Below are positions 60,151 to 64,000 of a stretch of 64,000 nt of DNA, one piece after another. Position numbers and translations under genes: made by a program. The stretch lies in the NCBI GenBank assembly GCA_025936825.1, contig JAICSO010000009.1:1-64000 (forward strand), in the 5' to 3' direction. Under the pieces are notes generated by a model. That model was given only the letters and a program-made list of their open reading frames with translations. It was not told the DNA's origin and searched no databases. Source of the DNA: Terriglobales bacterium. Lineage in GTDB: Bacteria > Acidobacteriota > Terriglobia > Terriglobales > Acidobacteriaceae. Numbering within the stretch: the first letter of the stretch is position 1; the number at the start of each line of letters is the position of its first letter.

Positions 60151-60867
60151 GTGATCGACATTCACTGCCACATCCTGCCCGAGGTGGACGATGGGCCCAA
60201 GTCCTGGGAAACCGCCGAGGCCATGTGCCGAATGGCCGCGCAGGATGGAATCGAGCACATGGTCGCGACTCCGCACGCGAATGATCGCTACTATTACGAT
60301 CGCGCCTATCTCACGAGCCTACTGCAGCAACTGCAGCAGCGGGTTGGGCCTTCGCCGCGGTTGAGTCTGGGCTGCGACTTCCACCTTTCCTTCGAGAACA
60401 TGCAAGCCGCGCTGCAGGCGCCGGAGCGGTGGTGCATCGCGAACACGCGCTATCTGCTGGTAGAGTTCAATAATTTCAACATTCCGCCGCAGATCGACGA
60501 GTGGCTGGCGAACATGTGCACGATTGAAGTCACGCCAATCATTACGCATCCGGAGCGGAATCCGATTTTGCAGAAAACTCCGGAACGGGTGCTGCAGTGG
60601 GCGGCTGGCGGATGCGCGGTGCAGGTCACCGCCTCGGCGTTAACCGGATCGTGGGGCGATCGCGCGGGACAGTTGGCGCGGCAGTTTATGAAGAAGAAGG
60701 CGGCGCATTTTCTTGCCACGGACGCGCACGACACGGTGCGGCGGCCACCGATCTTATCGCAGGCAAGGAAAGTTGTGGAGAAGGAATATGGAGCGGAAGT
60801 GGCGAGAGCGCTGGTCGAAGAAAATCCGGCCTCTGTGTTAGCCAACAGGACCTTGAAGGTTTTCTAA
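60151..60867 (+). CDS. CpsB/YwqE-like PHP-family tyrosine phosphatase
   Basis: 238 residues from a GTG start. The PHP metal-binding motifs are all present: DIHCHILPEVDDGPKSW at the start, ATPHAND, SLGCDFHLS, THPERNP and ATDAHDT. These are typical for manganese-dependent phosphatases that act on tyrosine kinases controlling capsule or exopolysaccharide export. No kinase or polysaccharide gene is next to it, so the partner is unknown. Confidence 0.88.
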   Translation: MIDIHCHILPEVDDGPKSWETAEAMCRMAAQDGIEHMVATPHANDRYYYDRAYLTSLLQQLQQRVGPSPRLSLGCDFHLSFENMQAALQAPERWCIANTRYLLVEFNNFNIPPQIDEWLANMCTIEVTPIITHPERNPILQKTPERVLQWAAGGCAVQVTASALTGSWGDRAGQLARQFMKKKAAHFLATDAHDTVRRPPILSQARKVVEKEYGAEVARALVEENPASVLANRTLKVF

Positions 60868-60889
60868 GCCGCAATCCATGCTCGACTTT

Positions 60890-61062
60890 CAGCCGTGCCT
60901 ACGGCACTTCCTTCGGCTGCCGGCGTTCCCAGCGCCGAGGCGTTGGGTTATTCGCAGTCAGCCCACTCGGTGGGCTAAAACGCAAGTATGCGATAGCGAG
61001 TCTCCTGTTGAGTGTTCTCGGCGTGCTCTGCGGTCTCGGCGGTGAAATGTCTTAGAAACTAT
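60890..61062. repeat. Intergenic repeat block
   Basis: CTACGGCACTTCCTTCGGCT, CCCAGCGCCGAGGCGTTGGG and AGCCCACTCGGTGGGCT (a perfect hairpin around TCGG) are followed by TGTTCTCGGCGTGCTCTGCG. These short units resemble dispersed intergenic repeats known from Acidobacteria chromosomes. The block has no open frame of note. Confidence 0.6.
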
Positions 61063-61586
61063 CGCGAAGAAGAAAAGTCTGATCCTGCATTGACCTGCAT
61101 GCCCGGCGAGGAATTCGAAGCGGGCAGAACGGTCGCGCGCGATGGAGTACTTGCACGAGCCGATTGCACGGCGCTGCCGCTTACGATCGCGCTCTCCGGA
61201 TTCAGCAGGTGCTCGCGGCTGGGTCCGAGACCCAAGCGAATGAGGGCTCGTGAATCGGGAATGACCTTGGTCTGCCACCCCTGATCAGCTTGGTACTTGC
61301 GCATCGCCGCCTGGGTTGAGGCATCCCAAGTTCCGGAAGGTTCGCCGGTCAGGTAGTGCTCCCGAAGCAAAGCTGCCTGGATCTCGTGCGCGCGCTGAGT
61401 GTCGATGGCCTGCTGGCCCCGCGGTTTGCGGGACTTCTTGCTGCGATGGGAACTCTTGTGAACCTTGCTGCTGTGGGCCTTAAGCTTGCTGGATTGGGTC
61501 TTCGGCGGGGTGGTGGCGGATGCCATCGAGGCGGCTAGCACGAGGCCAGCAGCAAAGATTGGCAATTTCCTGGATATAGAACTCAT
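61059..61586 (-). CDS. Secreted peptidoglycan-binding-domain protein
   Basis: 175 residues. Signal peptide (PIFAAGLVLAASMASA), then a very basic serine/lysine/histidine linker (about 28-58), then a peptidoglycan-binding type-1 fold: HEIQAALLREHYLTGEPSGT and WDASTQAAMRKYQADQGW. The last 65 residues are serine-rich and without a fold. No hydrolase domain. Probably binds cell wall in the periplasm. Confidence 0.85.
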   Translation of the reverse strand: MSSISRKLPIFAAGLVLAASMASATTPPKTQSSKLKAHSSKVHKSSHRSKKSRKPRGQQAIDTQRAHEIQAALLREHYLTGEPSGTWDASTQAAMRKYQADQGWQTKVIPDSRALIRLGLGPSREHLLNPESAIVSGSAVQSARASTPSRATVLPASNSSPGMQVNAGSDFSSSR

Positions 61587-61711
61587 TCGTTACTTCTCCG
61601 CTTTCCATGTATCGTTGGCGGCCCGTCGTGCCGCTGCTCACCTGTTTAGATGCGCTGACCATCTTCTCGCAAAAGATTGATCAGCGCCAGTATCGTTGGT
61701 GCAAGTAACTG

Positions 61712-63307
61712 TTACGGAAGTGTTCCGGCCAAGAAAATAGTGCCCCCGTTGCGTCCAGCGCCCCTCTGGCGGACAAGAAACACCACGTCCTGTCCACTCT
61801 TGAGATTGCCCTGTACGCGGTCGAAATCCTCTTGGCTGTTGATCGGTTGCTTGTTGATCTCCAAGATGATGTCGCCGCGAGTGAGGCCGGTGTCGTCGGC
61901 GAAGGACCCAGGTTTGACGTCCTGCACGACCACGCCCTTGTCCGATGGAACATTCAGACGATCCGCCATTTCAGGCGTGAGCGAACGCACCGTGATTCCG
62001 AGCTTGCTTTGCTTAGGCGCGGCTTCCTCACCGTTGTCTTCCGCTTCACCCAGACGAGATGCGAACAGCTTGGCTCGATCCGCAACCGTGACTGGCGCTT
62101 CCTGCTTCTTTCCGTTTCGGACGAAGCCCAGGTTCACCTTGCTACCCGGCTTGCGCGAAGCGATATCGGCGACCAGTTCGTCACCATTCTTTACCGGTTT
62201 GCCGTCAACGGAAACGATGGTGTCGCCAACTTTCAAGCCAGCCTTGTCAGCTGGGCTGCCGGCGACCACGTCGGCAACGGTGACTCCCGACTGCACACCG
62301 TACACGCGCGCGATTGCGGGATTCTCTTCCGCATTGAACTGAATGCCAATGGAGCCCCGCTGCACACGGTGTTCAGAGCCAATGAGCTGGTTATAGACAT
62401 CAACGACCGTCTTTGAGGGCAGTGCAAAACCAACGCCGGCGTAGGCATTGGTGTCAGTGAGAATAGCGGTGTTGATGCCAATCACCTCGCCGTCCATGTT
62501 AACCAGCGGTCCGCCGGAGTTGCCGGGATTGATTGCCGCGTCAGTCTGAATGAAGGACTGGAACTGGCGGTTGGGAACGATGTTGCGGCCCTTGGCAGAG
62601 ACTATGCCCGCGGTGACGGTGGCCTGCAAGCCAAAGGGGCTGCCGATGGCAAGAACCCAATCGCCCACCTGCATACTGTCGGAGTTGCCGAGCTTTGCGA
62701 CAGGAAGCGGCTTATCAACATCGATTTTGATTACGGCGAGATCAGTCTCCTGGTCGGTGCCGATTACCTTGGCGTCATGCTGCACGCCCGGAGCATCGTC
62801 CTGGAGCTTTACCCGAATGCGGTCAGCCTTCTCCACTACGTGGCGATTAGTGACGATGTAGCCTTTACCATCCACCAGCACGCCGGAGCCGAGGGAGCGC
62901 TGCTTGATGGGACCGGCGTCCTGATTCCCGAAGAATTTGTCGAAGAAGTCGCCGAAAGGATTCTCCTGATCATCGTCGCCGCCTCCGGGCTGACCGCCGC
63001 GACGTCGGGCACTCGGCTTCACGGTGGATTCGGTGTTGATATTAACTACCGCCGGCTCAAGCGACTTGGCGATTTGCGAGAACTGATTGGACATCTGCTT
63101 GGGTGACGGTACGCTGAGCGGCGTCGCATCCGACGCGCGCTTTTCCTGGCCGCGAACACCGCCGGACACAACTGTGCCGATAAGGATTCCGAGCGACAGC
63201 GTCAGAAGAATGACCAGGGTCGACGCCAGCCTGTTTGCCTTGAACCGTCCCCACAGAGCGTTTGCATGCTCTCGCATAAAGCCACTTGCCTCCCGTACCG
63301 AATCCAC
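61712..63307 (-). CDS. HtrA/DegP-type serine protease
   Basis: 531 residues. An N-terminal membrane helix ([19 protein letters not shown], about 29-47) anchors it or serves as signal. The trypsin-like domain has the triad H156 (VTNRHVV), D189 (QETDLAV) and S264 (GNSGGPL). Two PDZ domains follow (about 320-410 and 435-525, the second with [20 protein letters not shown]). A glycine/arginine-rich loop ([14 protein letters not shown]) precedes the protease domain. Degrades misfolded periplasmic proteins. A second start at residue 11 is possible. Confidence 0.95.
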   Translation of the reverse strand: MDSVREASGFMREHANALWGRFKANRLASTLVILLTLSLGILIGTVVSGGVRGQEKRASDATPLSVPSPKQMSNQFSQIAKSLEPAVVNINTESTVKPSARRRGGQPGGGDDDQENPFGDFFDKFFGNQDAGPIKQRSLGSGVLVDGKGYIVTNRHVVEKADRIRVKLQDDAPGVQHDAKVIGTDQETDLAVIKIDVDKPLPVAKLGNSDSMQVGDWVLAIGSPFGLQATVTAGIVSAKGRNIVPNRQFQSFIQTDAAINPGNSGGPLVNMDGEVIGINTAILTDTNAYAGVGFALPSKTVVDVYNQLIGSEHRVQRGSIGIQFNAEENPAIARVYGVQSGVTVADVVAGSPADKAGLKVGDTIVSVDGKPVKNGDELVADIASRKPGSKVNLGFVRNGKKQEAPVTVADRAKLFASRLGEAEDNGEEAAPKQSKLGITVRSLTPEMADRLNVPSDKGVVVQDVKPGSFADDTGLTRGDIILEINKQPINSQEDFDRVQGNLKSGQDVVFLVRQRGAGRNGGTIFLAGTLP

Positions 63308-63427
63308 GATTATAGCGCGATGGTTCTCCCGGGCTACCGGAGAAGAAGAACCGCCCAGCTTTCTGATACTTAGACGCGCATGCCCCCAGAAATGTTGTTG
63401 AGCAGCACACCAGAAAACCTGACTTGT

Positions 63428-64000
63428 TTACTGATCTGTGAGCAAGATGAAGGTGAAACCCCCGGTGGGCGAATCCAGGGCAAGGATGGTCTGCTTCGCC
63501 GAAACCGACAGGTTCAGTGACCCAGTGCTGAGGTATACGCTTTGCGCGCCAGGTTTTGTCAGATAGACGTTGACGTTGCCAGTGGTACTGCCGGTCCCTA
63601 TGTATCCGGTGTTTTGATCAAAATCCAGCGCACTGGCGACCGGGGTCGCACCACTCAGGCTTGTCCCGGCTGGGACAATGTAGACATCCGCAGGCCCCAT
63701 AGTGTTGGAGATATTCACGATTCGCACGTTGTTACTGCTGGTTGTTCCGGTGGTTGTGCCATCGTCTAGAACAAGAGGCTTAAGCTGGGTAGATGGGCCG
63801 GTTAAAACCAGCGTCTCGTTGGCGCTATCGGCCAGTGAGACGGTTTGAGAGAGCAGGGGCTTGGTTGAGTTCACAGGGATGATCTGCACACTTCGTGTTC
63901 CAGACTTGACGCTGGCGTAACTGGATGCGTTCCCGTACAGGAGGTTGGAACTCTCCGTTGTGTTATCGACAACATAGTCGACGGCGGGGGCGTCAGGAGA
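63428..64000 (-). CDS. DUF4397-domain protein, cut by the window edge
   Basis: At least 191 residues; the reading frame runs off the right end, so the true start is outside. It opens with SPDAPAVDYVVDNTTESSN, the DUF4397 entry pattern, and has a second copy around NVRIVNISNTMGPADVYIVP. The rest is rich in serine and threonine (STGSLNLSVSAKQTILALDS). Such proteins are usually secreted or surface-attached, and their function is unknown. Confidence 0.82.
   Translation of the reverse strand, partial: SPDAPAVDYVVDNTTESSNLLYGNASSYASVKSGTRSVQIIPVNSTKPLLSQTVSLADSANETLVLTGPSTQLKPLVLDDGTTTGTTSSNNVRIVNISNTMGPADVYIVPAGTSLSGATPVASALDFDQNTGYIGTGSTTGNVNVYLTKPGAQSVYLSTGSLNLSVSAKQTILALDSPTGGFTFILLTDQ

Noticed and set aside
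61832-62416. Plus-strand frame opposite the HtrA protease
   Set aside because: Shadow of the protease gene, which has an intact catalytic triad and two PDZ domains.

Overview
The window reads as a bacterial chromosome segment, most likely from the Acidobacteriota (Koribacter/Terriglobia-like). This is an inference from family content: an Oar-type TonB-dependent receptor with an N-terminal carboxypeptidase-regulatory domain, a GWxTD-domain protein in an apparent operon with a second carboxypeptidase-regulatory barrel protein, DUF6429 and DUF6632 proteins, a fused two-component E1 dehydrogenase, and LpxC (so a Gram-negative envelope). No rRNA gene or other direct taxonomic marker is present.

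Region 1 (about 1-26.1 kb) is accessory DNA. It holds mostly small genes of unknown function on both strands: secreted proteins, 2-4 helix membrane proteins and small soluble proteins. Between them lie about 26 copies of one palindromic repeat family. Full copies are about 80-95 bp. They consist of two related, inverted ends around a core containing AAAAAGGCGAA and the self-complementary GCGCAAnnTTGCGC. Half copies are about 30 bp and follow CAATGAGTG-n2-ATCGCCTG-TT-n2-CAACA. Half copies sit downstream of genes in a fixed orientation, and in six cases the TGA stop codon of the gene lies inside the half copy (a seventh stop lies in the outer end of a full copy). One half copy is split by an IS110-family (IS1111-type) element with 12-bp subterminal inverted repeats. 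The same region has an IS1595-family transposase, a signalling cluster (PAS protein, PAS-GGDEF diguanylate cyclase, an isolated HisKA-like helix protein coupled to a Fis-type DNA-binding protein), an ankyrin protein, and the N-terminus of a tyrosine recombinase fused to another gene. It ends with a TIR-domain protein, an MltR-like protein and a complete tyrosine recombinase next to the 3' end of tRNA-Ser(GGA).

Region 2 (about 26.1-64 kb) looks like ordinary chromosome, and I saw no copy of the repeat family there. In order it holds: a PilZ protein plus a LuxR-type regulator with a degenerate receiver; an RsbRD-N-like protein; a GcvT-like aminomethyltransferase; a 1,892-residue secreted protein ending in a C25 (gingipain-type) peptidase domain; a VOC protein; an SDR oxidoreductase; lpxC; folK; an HU protein; a PadR regulator overlapping a HAAS-type membrane protein; an amidohydrolase; a phosphoglycolate-phosphatase-like HAD; a transglutaminase-like protein; a GYD protein; the TonB receptor; the GWxTD/barrel pair; a LolD-type ATPase; the E1 alpha-beta fusion; a CpsB-like PHP phosphatase; a peptidoglycan-binding protein; an HtrA/DegP protease; and a DUF4397 protein cut by the window edge. 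A different set of intergenic hairpin repeats occurs in this half.

The most unusual feature is the repeat-gene organisation of region 1, in which single genes and repeat halves behave like cassettes although no integron integrase is visible, and the IS1111-type element that has used one of these repeats as its target.
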